DNA of 64,000 nt from Bacteroides neonati (GTDB taxonomy: Bacteria; Bacteroidota; Bacteroidia; Bacteroidales; Bacteroidaceae), in the NCBI RefSeq assembly GCF_000499785.1, contig NZ_HG726020.1, positions 1,034,316 to 1,098,315 on the forward strand, read 5' to 3'. The position numbers and the translations under genes were made by a program. Of the stretch, positions 37,363-47,002 are shown one piece after another; the first letter of the stretch is position 1, and each line of letters starts with the position of its first letter. The notes under the pieces were generated by a model that ran no database searches, was not told the origin of the DNA, and worked only from the letters and a program-made list of their open reading frames with translations.

Positions 37363-38961
37363 CATTAACTCAAGTTTCGGATTTAGGCTGACATCCTAAT
37401 TCTAGACATAAAAAAAGCTTTGAGACTTTCCGTAAATCTCGGAAATTTAGTAAATTAGCAGTGACCAAACAACTAATTAACCATTCTCAAAGCCATGAGC
37501 AAAATTACTAAAATTCCGTCAGAAATCCGCAATATTTTGAGTGAAAAACGCCGTTGCTCTGTGATGGACTCATTTTCAGGACTGTTAGAGTCTCTTCATC
37601 TTGACAGCCGTTGTCTTGGAGGGAACAAACGTGAAAACTGTCAGTTGACCAATCTTCAGCTGTTTCAGATTCTTGTCCTGATGCCGTTTTTCGCCATAAA
37701 AGGTTTTTCCCATTATCCTGATTCGGCTTTAAGTCGAATGTTCGGCGGCAAGAAGGATGTCTTGTATTCGTTTATGTCACATGATAATATCAACTGGCGC
37801 AATCTGATATACCGCATTGTTGTCAAGCTGATAGCCAAAGTGACTAACCGTCAGGATTTCAAGAAGAGTCATCTTCCTGTAGTACTCATCGCTGATGACT
37901 CTGACTTGCCTAAAACCGGAATGCGTATGGAGTCTATCGGCAAGATATTCTCACATGTTCATCAGAAATGTATTCTTGGGTATAAAGCGCTTATGCTGTG
38001 CTGGAGTGACGGGCGCACCCAGTTTATGCTTGACTCATCTCTGCATGGAGAGAAAGGCAAGGTAGAGGGTAAGGAACAGGGGTTAAGCGCAAAGCAACGA
38101 CAGAACCGTTATAATAGGAAACGAGATGAGAACTCCCATGTGGCCAAACGTAAAGAGGAATATTTCATGAGTAAGGGAAAGAAACTCATTGAAATGGTCA
38201 GACGCGCCATCAAAGCAAAGATTCCTTTTGAATATCTGCTTGTTGACAGTTGGTTCACTTGTTCCGGGCTTGTCGATTTCGTATACAACAGTCATAAGAA
38301 GTTTCACTTGTTAGGGATGGCAAAGATGGGTAATACCAAATATCTCACCAAAAAGTGGGGTGAACTGACGGCAAAAGCCATAATCAGTAAGCTGCTGGGC
38401 TCTAAATCTGTGATATACAGTAGACGGTACCGTTGCCACTATGCGTCGGTGGACGTGATGCTCGGTGGGCGCAAGGTGCGGCTGTTCTTCTGTCGCAGAG
38501 GAAAGAGAGAGGGATGGAAAATATTGCTGACAACCAATGTAAAACTTGATTTCTTGCGGGCATATGAAATCTATGCAATGCGTTGGGCTATTGAGGTTTT
38601 CTTTGCCGATAGCAAGCGATTGCTTAATCTTGCAGGATGCTCGGCAAGAGACTTTTCCTCGCAGATAGCGCACGTATCACTGGTTATGATACGCTACAAT
38701 TTGCTTGCCTCGGTAAAAAGGAGTCTGGACTACGAAACAATCGGTGGGTTGTTCAACGATATTTTTGCCGGAGTACACGAACTGACTGTTATGGAGAAGA
38801 TATGGGCAATCATATTAGAAGTAGTGGCAGTCGTGGCTGAACTCACAGGGGCTGATGAAGAGCAACTGATGATACAGATCATAGAAAATGACAGACGACT
38901 TGCAGCACTCCGAGCGTACGCTCAAACGGCTTGATTTCTAAATCCGAAACTTGAGTCATTA
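37363..38961 (+). mobile_element. IS4-family insertion sequence with 5-bp target duplication
   Basis: Terminal inverted repeats of 19 bp match perfectly: ACTCAAGTTTCGGATTTAG at 37368-37386 and its complement at 38938-38956. The direct repeat CATTA at 37363-37367 and 38957-38961 is the target duplication, so the element proper is 37368-38956 (1589 bp). One transposase gene fills it. Both ends and the gene are intact, so the element is recent and potentially active. It lies between the GH30 terminator and susC, and breaks no open reading frame. Confidence 0.93.
37495..38934 (+). CDS. IS4-family transposase
   Basis: DDE transposase of 479 residues. The three acidic residues are suggested by LIADDSDLPKTG (about 139), LLVDSWFTCSG (about 249) and the carboxy-terminal YAMRWAIEVFFADSK (about 360). 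The last fits the IS4 signature Y-(2)-R-(3)-E-(6)-K exactly. The stop lies 4 bp before the right inverted repeat. The start MSKITKIPSE follows the left repeat by about 108 bp. It appears full-length and unbroken. Confidence 0.95.
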   Translation: MSKITKIPSEIRNILSEKRRCSVMDSFSGLLESLHLDSRCLGGNKRENCQLTNLQLFQILVLMPFFAIKGFSHYPDSALSRMFGGKKDVLYSFMSHDNINWRNLIYRIVVKLIAKVTNRQDFKKSHLPVVLIADDSDLPKTGMRMESIGKIFSHVHQKCILGYKALMLCWSDGRTQFMLDSSLHGEKGKVEGKEQGLSAKQRQNRYNRKRDENSHVAKRKEEYFMSKGKKLIEMVRRAIKAKIPFEYLLVDSWFTCSGLVDFVYNSHKKFHLLGMAKMGNTKYLTKKWGELTAKAIISKLLGSKSVIYSRRYRCHYASVDVMLGGRKVRLFFCRRGKREGWKILLTTNVKLDFLRAYEIYAMRWAIEVFFADSKRLLNLAGCSARDFSSQIAHVSLVMIRYNLLASVKRSLDYETIGGLFNDIFAGVHELTVMEKIWAIILEVVAVVAELTGADEEQLMIQIIENDRRLAALRAYAQTA

Positions 38962-39125
38962 AATACTTAAAATCTATTATTGTATGAGCACACTATTTCT
39001 TCAAACACCTTAGCGAAGTTTAATCACTTCAAAGCCTTTATGAGAATCATTCAGAATTAGATCCTTTTTAAGGCGTAAAAATCAAAGACTCTTTATACTT
39101 AAGAAAACATTAATTCTAAGAAATT

Positions 39126-42100
39126 ATGAACAAACAAATCGTGTTAAGTTTTGTGCTGTGTATCTTTAGCATACTTAGTTATGCACAGCAGCCCATCACC
39201 GTAAAAGGTACGGTAACGGACCCTAACGACTATCCACTTATCGGAGCAGCCGTTTCAGTGGTTGGAACATCGGCCGGTGTTATTACCGACATTAACGGTA
39301 ACTACTCAATTAAGGTTTCCCCCAATCAAAACCTAAAGTTTTCGTATGTAGGTTATCAAGAACAAACAGTCAATGTAAATGGTCGTAATACTATTGATAT
39401 AGTACTGGAAGAGGGACAGCAACTCGACGAGGTAATCGTTATCGGTTACGGTACAGCCAAGAAAAGTAATATTTCGGGAGCTGTTTCATCCGTTTCTGCC
39501 AAAGAGTTGCAAGGCGACATTGCCCGCAGCACTGCCAGTGCATTGCAAGGTAAGGTAGCCGGTGTCAACGTAACGACAATTGGTGGCCAACCCGGTTCAG
39601 GCATGAATATCACCATCCGCGGTATCGGCTCTATCAATAATACCAATACCCCGCTGTATGTAATTGATGGCGTTTATGGCGATATTAATATGGTCGATCC
39701 TGCCGATATTGCGTCAATGGAGGTATTAAAAGACGCCTCAGCAGCCGCTATCTATGGTTCGCGTGCGGCCAATGGTGTTATATTAATTACCACCAAAGGA
39801 GGACGCAAGGAAATGAAGGCAACCGTTTCTGCCAATGTATTCACCGGCGTTCAGTCCGTAACCAATAAGTTAGATGTTATGAACGGTGACCAATGGTCTA
39901 AGTTTCTATTAAAGAATTATTATGCAGACCCATCAGCTGCACCGGAGATATTAAGAACCTGGAACGGTGGTGCAGGAACTAATTGGCAAGATGAGATATT
40001 CCGCACTGCTCCTGTAACAAAAGCTACGATTGGAGTGAATGGTGGCTCAAAAACGGCTACATACAGCCTTTCGGGAGGATATTTAAATCAGAAAGGTATT
40101 CTGAAAACAACCGGATATGAATCATTTAACATACGTGCTAAAGGAGGTTTTTCTTTCTTAGACGATCATTTGCGTTTAGGAACAACGATTTTAATTAAGA
40201 CCTGGACGAAAGATTATGATGATTTCAGAATCACCGATGCTTTACGCCAAAACTCTTTGGTACCGGTATATGACGAAACCAATTCTGTTGACGGACATGG
40301 ACGCTTGGATGAGTCATTTAAAAACATTGATAACCCGGTGGGACATCTCGATATGTATGATTACAGTAGAACCGGATTGGATCTATTGATCAATGCATAC
40401 GCCGAAGTCGACTTATGGTTAAAAGGGTTGAAATATAAACTGAACGTAGGTATTAATAAGAATAACTACAATGATTCGCAATGGATCGGCAAATACAACT
40501 GGCAGACTCAGTGTAAGAATGATAATCCGCGATTGAATGAGAATGCTTATTGGGAAGACCAGTGGTTGATCGAAAACACCTTACACTATGATAATACTTT
40601 CGGTAAGAATAATATATCGGCATTGTTGGGGTATTCGGCACAAGAGTTTAAATCGAAAAGTTTGAATGCTTATCGTCAAGGATTTATGGATGGTGCACCT
40701 CCTACACTTGATGCTGCTCCTAATACAGGTATGACAAACTCCGGAAGCAGACAGGAAAGTGCATTGGTTTCTCTCTTCGGCCGTGTTATGTATAGTTTTG
40801 ACGAACGTTATATGCTATCTGCCTCAATCCGTCGCGATGGTTCATCACGTTTCGCAAAAGGTCATCAATATGGTTGGTTCCCCTCTATCTCGGTAGGTTG
40901 GAATATTGCCAATGAGGCTTTCTTTGAAAATGCAAAAGAGGTGGTCAATGAACTTAAGTTACGCGGTAGCTACGGTGTACTAGGTAATCAAGAGATTGGC
41001 AACTATAAAACTCAACCGACGTTGACTTCCGGATTGAATTATATGCAAGGATGGGATGGCAAACAAACATCTTGGCAGGGTATGATACCTAATGCAAGCT
41101 GGGTTTCTCCGGAAGACCTGACTTGGGAACAGTCTAAGACATGGGATATTGGTTTAGATGTAAGTGTTTTCAATGGTAAATTAAGTTTTACCGCCGATTA
41201 TTATAACAGACGTACGGAAGATTTGCTGTTGAGTATCTCTATGGCAGGCAATAGCGGTTTGAAGGGATCGCCGACCATGAATGCAGGTACCATTGAGAAC
41301 AAAGGTTTAGAGTTATCAATCAATCACCGCAACACGATTGGAGATGTATATTACTATGTAGGCTTAAATGCATCGACCATTTCGAACGAAGTGAAAGAAG
41401 TCACTTTAGGTAATGTACAGGAGTACGGAGGTTATAACCCCCAAGGCGAAGGTACAGTAACGTGGACAAAAGTAGGTTACCCTATCGGTGGTTTCTTCCT
41501 GACTAAAACAGATGGTATCTTCCAAAATCAAGAGGAGATTAAGGCTCATAACAAGAATGGTCAATTGATTCAGCCCAAAGCAGAGCCGGGTGATATTCGC
41601 TTTGTTGATTATAACGGAGATGGAAAAATAAGTTCGGACGACAAGCAGTACTGTGGTACTCCATTCCCCAAATGGACTTTGGGATTCCGCGCAGGTGGCG
41701 AATGGAAAGGTATTGACCTGAATCTGTTCTTCGACGGATCGTTTGGAAATAAAATATACAACTATACCCGTGCCCGCATGGAATCAACCAATGAGTTGAA
41801 TAACTACGGTGCATCTGTATTAAACTCATGGACCAAAGAGAATCCGAATACAAATATGCCTCGCTATGCCAAGAAAGACACCAACGGTAACTACTCACGC
41901 TGGACCGATCGCTGGTTAGAGGATGGTTCTTACTTCCGCCTGAAAACATTGGAGTTGGGTTACACACTACCTAAAAACTTTACAAATAAATTTAAAGTTG
42001 GCAATTTACGTATCTACACAGCCATGGATAATTTGTTTACTATTACCAATTACACCGGTTATTCTCCCGACTTAGGAGCCAATGACGACATGATGGGTGG

Positions 42101-42188
42101 CGGTAGTGGTATCATGACATCCGGTTGTGATCATGGACGTTATCCACTGGCACGTACTATTAGTTTCGGCCTTCAACTTGATTTCTAA
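39126..42188 (+). CDS. SusC/RagA-family TonB-linked outer membrane transporter
   Basis: Outer-membrane glycan importer, 1020 residues. Signal peptide to about residue 20 (SYAQQ). Carboxypeptidase-D-regulatory-like domain at about 24-100 (TVKGTVTDPNDYPLIGAAVSV). Plug from EVIVIGYGTAKKSNISGAV, with SusC-type IRGIGSINNTNTPLYVIDGV and AAIYGSRAANGVILITTK. The barrel extends to the end, finishing in SFGLQLDF. A SusD partner begins 12 bp downstream. The IS upstream separates it from a promoter-like sequence, so expression may be altered. The substrate is probably an oligosaccharide released by the locus glycosidases. Confidence 0.96.
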   Translation: MNKQIVLSFVLCIFSILSYAQQPITVKGTVTDPNDYPLIGAAVSVVGTSAGVITDINGNYSIKVSPNQNLKFSYVGYQEQTVNVNGRNTIDIVLEEGQQLDEVIVIGYGTAKKSNISGAVSSVSAKELQGDIARSTASALQGKVAGVNVTTIGGQPGSGMNITIRGIGSINNTNTPLYVIDGVYGDINMVDPADIASMEVLKDASAAAIYGSRAANGVILITTKGGRKEMKATVSANVFTGVQSVTNKLDVMNGDQWSKFLLKNYYADPSAAPEILRTWNGGAGTNWQDEIFRTAPVTKATIGVNGGSKTATYSLSGGYLNQKGILKTTGYESFNIRAKGGFSFLDDHLRLGTTILIKTWTKDYDDFRITDALRQNSLVPVYDETNSVDGHGRLDESFKNIDNPVGHLDMYDYSRTGLDLLINAYAEVDLWLKGLKYKLNVGINKNNYNDSQWIGKYNWQTQCKNDNPRLNENAYWEDQWLIENTLHYDNTFGKNNISALLGYSAQEFKSKSLNAYRQGFMDGAPPTLDAAPNTGMTNSGSRQESALVSLFGRVMYSFDERYMLSASIRRDGSSRFAKGHQYGWFPSISVGWNIANEAFFENAKEVVNELKLRGSYGVLGNQEIGNYKTQPTLTSGLNYMQGWDGKQTSWQGMIPNASWVSPEDLTWEQSKTWDIGLDVSVFNGKLSFTADYYNRRTEDLLLSISMAGNSGLKGSPTMNAGTIENKGLELSINHRNTIGDVYYYVGLNASTISNEVKEVTLGNVQEYGGYNPQGEGTVTWTKVGYPIGGFFLTKTDGIFQNQEEIKAHNKNGQLIQPKAEPGDIRFVDYNGDGKISSDDKQYCGTPFPKWTLGFRAGGEWKGIDLNLFFDGSFGNKIYNYTRARMESTNELNNYGASVLNSWTKENPNTNMPRYAKKDTNGNYSRWTDRWLEDGSYFRLKTLELGYTLPKNFTNKFKVGNLRIYTAMDNLFTITNYTGYSPDLGANDDMMGGGSGIMTSGCDHGRYPLARTISFGLQLDF

Positions 42189-42200
42189 TCATTTTAACTT

Positions 42201-43859
42201 ATGCAGAATATGAAAAATAATATAGTAAAATTAGCTTTGATCCCTCTTCTGGCCGGTTCGTTAACCGCTTGCAATGAAGCCGATTTTTTGAATAAAGTAA
42301 ATCCTAATATCGCTACGGAAGGAACCTTCTGGGTGACTGCCAAAAACTTAGATCATGCCATGGGAACCATTTATTCGCCCATACGTAATCAGTGTTATGG
42401 CTATTTTGGTGCACACACCGGCTACTTAATCATGACCTCCAGAGGAGACGATGTGTTCCTCATTCCGAATGAAGATGGTGATATTAAATACTTTTCTACC
42501 TTCACCAACACGCCCAATATGGACGGAGGAAGCTGGAGCGACATGTACAAAGGTATTCAACGTGCCAATGTGTTCCTGGCCAATGTAGATAAGGTGCCCG
42601 ATGTAGCCGTAAGCCCGGATGAGAAAAACGTATGGAAAGCCGAGGCTTCTTTCATGCGTGGCATGTACTATTTCTTGCTTGCCAGCAATTATGGAAATGT
42701 GCCGCTACACCTAACGCCGGTCAATAAGCAGGAAGATACATTTATTGCCGCTACACCCGAGCAGCAAGTATGGGAACAGGTGGAGAAAGACTTTATTTTT
42801 GCCGCTACCTATCTGCCCGTAGAGCGTATTAGTTCTCAGATAGGGCGTGCCACCCGTGGTGCCGCACTTGCCTATTTGGGCAAAGCGTATGTATTTCAAG
42901 GAAAACATGATAAAGCAAAAGTAGAATTAAGCAAACTCTTGTCGGCTCCCTATACCTACGATTTAATGGATGATCCGTACGATAACTTCAAGCCGGATAC
43001 AAAATTCAACAAAGAGTCTGTGTTTGAAATAGCCTACAATCCTCAATTCGGTGGTTCGAGCACTTGGGGATCGGAGGAATCCAACACTTGCCAAGGTATG
43101 GTATTGCCCACCTACCTGGGACCGGAAGGAACAGGTGCATGGTTCAAAATGGCTCCGGCACCCTTTGCAGTCAAAGAGTTCATAAAAGAACTTCGCCCGG
43201 CCAATTCGGATAGTAAGTTTGATAAACGTATGTATATTACCTTCTATTTCAACCAAAATGAATTGGGAGATACCAAACCGTATGAGAATAATTATGAGAA
43301 AACCTTTGCACAGTTATGGGAAGTTCCATCGAAAGGTAAGTTATCACGCGACCCTGACAATTCTTACAAAGCAAATCCGAAAATCGACGGAGTACAAGTA
43401 CTCGCTTTAGGGAAGAAATACACCAACTTCTTCGGTAAGAGCAATGATGCCATGTATACTCCTTCCGACCGCGACAACAACTTACGTGTATTCAGATTCG
43501 CCGAAGTGTTGCTACTCCATGCCGAAGCTTGCGCACAGACTAATGATATGGTAGGTGCCAATACCGATCTGAAGCGTATTTGCGAACGTGCCGGTCTGGC
43601 ATACAAAGACTTCAGTACGGCTTCTAAAGAAGTGGTGATGAAAGAAATCGAACATCAGAAAACGCTGGAATTCTGCATGGAAGGACAACGCTTTTATGAT
43701 ATCAGAAGATGGTATACAGCCGCTCAAGCAAAGCAGCACTTTATAGAATGCGGAAAAGTAGGTGGCGAAAACTTCCAGGAAAAGTATTTCTACTATCCTA
43801 TCAATGAAGGCGAGATGAACAACAACCCAAGTATTGATCAGCATCCCTTGTGGAAATAA
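42201..43859 (+). CDS. SusD/RagB-family surface glycan-binding lipoprotein
   Basis: Surface lid of the SusCD importer, 552 residues, lipobox LTAC (Cys24 from this start; MKNNIVK at 42210 is an alternative start). The TPR-bearing SusD fold is indicated by NVWKAEASFMRGMYYFLLASNYGNVPL (about 150), ATRGAALAYLGKAYVFQGKHDKA (about 217) and the carboxy-terminal FRFAEVLLLHAEACAQTND and EFCMEGQRFYDIRRWYT. It directly follows susC. Confidence 0.95.
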   Translation: MQNMKNNIVKLALIPLLAGSLTACNEADFLNKVNPNIATEGTFWVTAKNLDHAMGTIYSPIRNQCYGYFGAHTGYLIMTSRGDDVFLIPNEDGDIKYFSTFTNTPNMDGGSWSDMYKGIQRANVFLANVDKVPDVAVSPDEKNVWKAEASFMRGMYYFLLASNYGNVPLHLTPVNKQEDTFIAATPEQQVWEQVEKDFIFAATYLPVERISSQIGRATRGAALAYLGKAYVFQGKHDKAKVELSKLLSAPYTYDLMDDPYDNFKPDTKFNKESVFEIAYNPQFGGSSTWGSEESNTCQGMVLPTYLGPEGTGAWFKMAPAPFAVKEFIKELRPANSDSKFDKRMYITFYFNQNELGDTKPYENNYEKTFAQLWEVPSKGKLSRDPDNSYKANPKIDGVQVLALGKKYTNFFGKSNDAMYTPSDRDNNLRVFRFAEVLLLHAEACAQTNDMVGANTDLKRICERAGLAYKDFSTASKEVVMKEIEHQKTLEFCMEGQRFYDIRRWYTAAQAKQHFIECGKVGGENFQEKYFYYPINEGEMNNNPSIDQHPLWK

Positions 43860-43893
43860 CTCATTCTAATTTTCACTTATTGAATTGAAGGAT

Positions 43894-43918
43894 ACGGTGA
43901 GATATCCATACTCACCGT
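43894..43918 (+). terminator. Hairpin between susD and the sulfotransferase gene
   Basis: ACGGTGAG (43894-43901) pairs with CTCACCGT (43911-43918), 9-base loop, followed by TCCTTTAATT rather than a clean T-run. A weak terminator or attenuating hairpin that could lower expression of the genes after susD. Confidence 0.4.
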
Positions 43919-43947
43919 TCCTTTAATTAAATCTAAACACATTCGCT

Positions 43948-45750
43948 ATGAAATATACTATTCCATACCTAAAAGTACTACTCATTTTCAGCCTGTTTAC
44001 AGCCTGTAGTAATGAGAATGACGGTTCATCCGATCATACCGAAGAATACAATGCAATTCAGCAGGTTATTAACGAAGGCAATTTATTACTTCACACCGAA
44101 GAGCAAGGTGGGCAAACGATATTTACATTTGAAAACAGAGAGGTTACTATTCCAACAGAAACGATAGAAACCATTCGGGAAGATGTGGAAAATTGGAAAA
44201 CCATTCTCACCCTCGTAAACAAGTCGGAGTTGAATATTCCAACGCTTGGCAAATCACTTCATCTTACCTCAAAAAACATACAGGTTAACCCAACGGGGTA
44301 CGCTCCTCTTAGTGCGCAGCTCACTATTTCCTTCCCGGTAGAAGGAAAGCTCAAAGTCTGCATCAAAGGAAAGAATGGTCATCAGAATGACCTCTCTCAC
44401 CTTTTCTCCAAAATTGGATATAATCACCAAGAATATATACATGGTCTTTACCCCAACTGCGAAAATAAGATTTATATAACGTTCACCGATAAGAACGGGA
44501 AAGAACGTTTAACCGATTCGGTTACCGTAACGACTACCACACCGGACGACCTGGTTCCGGATTTCTTTGCCAAAATTCAGGTAAAAACGAGCCATCCGGA
44601 TCAAATGGAGCCGGGGCTTACGATTGTTCAGGATATGGGGGGCGGTGAATACGATGCCCACCGCCCCTATATGTTGGATAGTGATGGAGACGTACGTTGG
44701 TATCTATGGCTACGCAACCATCCCGAATTAAATATCAGTGCCCATACGGGCTTCAAACGCCTGAAGAATGGAAACTTCTTATCGGGCGATTCGAAAACCG
44801 GAAACCTGTTTGAGTTCGATATGGTCGGGAACCTGATAAAAAAATGGAATATTAAGGGAAAAGGATATACTTTCCATCATGAAGTAACCGAAATGCCCAA
44901 TGGAAACTTATTGGCAGCCGTAACTAAAGACAACCATAAAAACAGCCTGGGAGAATACACCAAGTTCGACTTTATCATAGAGGTAAACCGTGAATCGGGA
45001 GAGATTGTAACCGAATGGGACCTGAATAAAAGTCTCGATTCTACACGCGACGCCCTTATCAGCATACAAGAAGCAGAAGGCTTCAAACAGAATTGGGCAC
45101 ACAGCAATGCCGTTCTTTACTCCCCCGAAGACGACTGTATCATTGTGTCGAACCGCTATCAAGGGCTGATTAAGCTAACGCGAGACAATAAACTCAACTG
45201 GTTTCTGACCCCTCACAGAGGAACTCAAAAGTTGCAATATGCACTACTGACACCCTTAGACCAATCGGGACAGAAAATAGTAGATGCGGATGTTTTAGAC
45301 GGCAACAAAGAGCATCCCGACTTTGATTGGGAGTGGGGAGGACACTGCCCTGTATTCCTTCCCAATGGACATATTCTCTTATTCGACAATGGTTATAGAC
45401 GCAGACACAAAGAGATCGATCTGTATGGAACCGAAGGGTACAGCCGTGCAGTAGAATATGCAATAGACGCCAAAAACATGACTGTAAAACAAGTCTGGGA
45501 ATATGGACACCACGAGCGGGGACGCAATTGCTACGCAGTTGCCCTATCGTCTGTTCAATATTTACCTCAAAAAGACCATGTTTTATTTGGTCCGGGCGTA
45601 GGTACCCCCAACCTAAACGGTGGAGGAGGAAAAATCGTAGAAGTAGATCGAAAGACCAAGGAAGTAGTCTACGAAGTCCACCTGTCTCGCCCCGGTTATA
45701 TGGTTTTCCACAGAGTAGAGCGAATCCCCCTTTATCCCGATAATTTATAA
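43948..45750 (+). CDS. Arylsulfate sulfotransferase family lipoprotein
   Basis: PAPS-independent sulfotransferase family, which moves sulfate between phenolic esters through a sulfo-histidine in a beta-propeller. Lipobox FTAC gives Cys20, so it is anchored in an envelope membrane. The amino-terminal about 200 residues form a beta-rich domain. The propeller shows HTGFKRLKNGNFLSGDS (about 266), YTFHHEVTEMPNGN (about 311), NWAHSNAVLYSPEDD with SNRYQGL (about 382-405), and WGGHCPVFLPNGHILLFDN (about 465). Candidate catalytic His and Arg positions are thus retained. Its place between susD and a GH130 enzyme suggests action on a sulfated or phenolic-decorated glycan or donor. Confidence 0.85.
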   Translation: MKYTIPYLKVLLIFSLFTACSNENDGSSDHTEEYNAIQQVINEGNLLLHTEEQGGQTIFTFENREVTIPTETIETIREDVENWKTILTLVNKSELNIPTLGKSLHLTSKNIQVNPTGYAPLSAQLTISFPVEGKLKVCIKGKNGHQNDLSHLFSKIGYNHQEYIHGLYPNCENKIYITFTDKNGKERLTDSVTVTTTTPDDLVPDFFAKIQVKTSHPDQMEPGLTIVQDMGGGEYDAHRPYMLDSDGDVRWYLWLRNHPELNISAHTGFKRLKNGNFLSGDSKTGNLFEFDMVGNLIKKWNIKGKGYTFHHEVTEMPNGNLLAAVTKDNHKNSLGEYTKFDFIIEVNRESGEIVTEWDLNKSLDSTRDALISIQEAEGFKQNWAHSNAVLYSPEDDCIIVSNRYQGLIKLTRDNKLNWFLTPHRGTQKLQYALLTPLDQSGQKIVDADVLDGNKEHPDFDWEWGGHCPVFLPNGHILLFDNGYRRRHKEIDLYGTEGYSRAVEYAIDAKNMTVKQVWEYGHHERGRNCYAVALSSVQYLPQKDHVLFGPGVGTPNLNGGGGKIVEVDRKTKEVVYEVHLSRPGYMVFHRVERIPLYPDNL

Positions 45751-45774
45751 ACAATTATATAAGCAAACAACATC

Positions 45775-46944
45775 ATGAACGATACTTTTGAACAACGCGC
45801 GGCACTATTAGTTGCTCGGCAAGAAGAGCTACTGACACGCAAAAATATGCCTGTAAATACTTCCAACGGCATTATAACACGATATCATCACCCCGTAGTT
45901 ACCGCAGCGCATATTCCGCTTACGTGGCGATATGATTTCAATCCGGCAACCAATCCTTATTGTATGGAGCGAATCGGATTTAACGCAACCATGAATTCGG
46001 GAGCCATCAAGTGGCAGGGAAAATATATATTATTGGTACGCGTCGAAGCAGCAGACCGGAAGTCTTTCTTTGCCGTTGCAGAGAGCCCCAACGGAATTGA
46101 TAACTTCCGCTTCTGGGAGTATCCGGTCGTATTGCCGGATATCAATCCGGAAGAGACGAATGTTTACGACATGCGGCTCACCATACACGAAGACGGATGG
46201 ATTTACGGAATCTTTTGTAGTGAGAAACATGATCCGCAGGCTGCTTTGGGCGACCTCTCCTCGGCTGTAGCTTCGGCAGGAATTGTACGCACCAAAGACC
46301 TTGTTCAATGGGAACGGTTGGCCGACTTAAAAACCATCAGCCAACAACGAAACGTGACACTACATCCCGAGTTTGTGGAAGGAAAATACGCCCTTTATAC
46401 ACGTCCGCAAGATGGATTTATCAATGCTGGAAGCGGAGGCGGAATCGGTTGGACCTTGGTAGATGATATTACGCAGGCAGAAGTCAGTCGCGAGCTCATC
46501 ATCAACCAACGAGCCTATCACACCATTAAAGAAGTAAAGAACGGCGAAGGGCCTCACCCCATCAAAACGGCAAAAGGGTGGTTGCATCTGGCACACGGCG
46601 TTCGCGCATGTGCTGCCGGATTGCGCTATGTACTTTATCTCTACATGACCGCGATCGAAGATCCGACACGTATCATTGCCGAGCCCGGTGGGTACTTCAT
46701 GGCTCCTATAGGAGAGGAACGTATCGGCGATGTGTCAAACGTATTGTTCTCCAATGGCTGGATAGCCGATGAAGACGGAACGGTCTATATCTATTATGCA
46801 TCTTCGGACACTCGAATGCATGTTGCCACTTCCACTGTCGACCGATTGATCGATTACTGTTTTCATACACCTGCCGACGGTCTACGTTCGGCAAGTACAG
46901 TGGATAATATTGTAGCACTTATTGATAAAAACAAACAATTATAA
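45775..46944 (+). CDS. mgp: GH130 4-O-beta-D-mannosyl-D-glucose phosphorylase
   Basis: Cytosolic enzyme that splits beta-1,4-mannosyl-glucose with phosphate to mannose 1-phosphate plus glucose. The 389-residue sequence closely follows, from memory, the characterised Bacteroides fragilis enzyme: [52 protein letters not shown] and [13 protein letters not shown] [19 protein letters not shown]. The general acid Asp is Asp132 in VYDMRLT. There is no signal peptide. It starts 24 bp after the sulfotransferase and is followed by a sugar symporter. The mannobiose 2-epimerase that usually supplies its substrate is not in this window. Confidence 0.9.
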   Translation: MNDTFEQRAALLVARQEELLTRKNMPVNTSNGIITRYHHPVVTAAHIPLTWRYDFNPATNPYCMERIGFNATMNSGAIKWQGKYILLVRVEAADRKSFFAVAESPNGIDNFRFWEYPVVLPDINPEETNVYDMRLTIHEDGWIYGIFCSEKHDPQAALGDLSSAVASAGIVRTKDLVQWERLADLKTISQQRNVTLHPEFVEGKYALYTRPQDGFINAGSGGGIGWTLVDDITQAEVSRELIINQRAYHTIKEVKNGEGPHPIKTAKGWLHLAHGVRACAAGLRYVLYLYMTAIEDPTRIIAEPGGYFMAPIGEERIGDVSNVLFSNGWIADEDGTVYIYYASSDTRMHVATSTVDRLIDYCFHTPADGLRSASTVDNIVALIDKNKQL

Positions 46945-47002
46945 ACCGAGTTTGCATGAAAAGAACTATTTTTGCAAGAACAAAACCCCAATCTACTCCA
47001 GC

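Noticed and set aside
37072..39125. IS insertion disrupting a gene
   Set aside because: The flanking GH30 and susC frames are complete and the sequences on either side of the duplication do not join into a reading frame.
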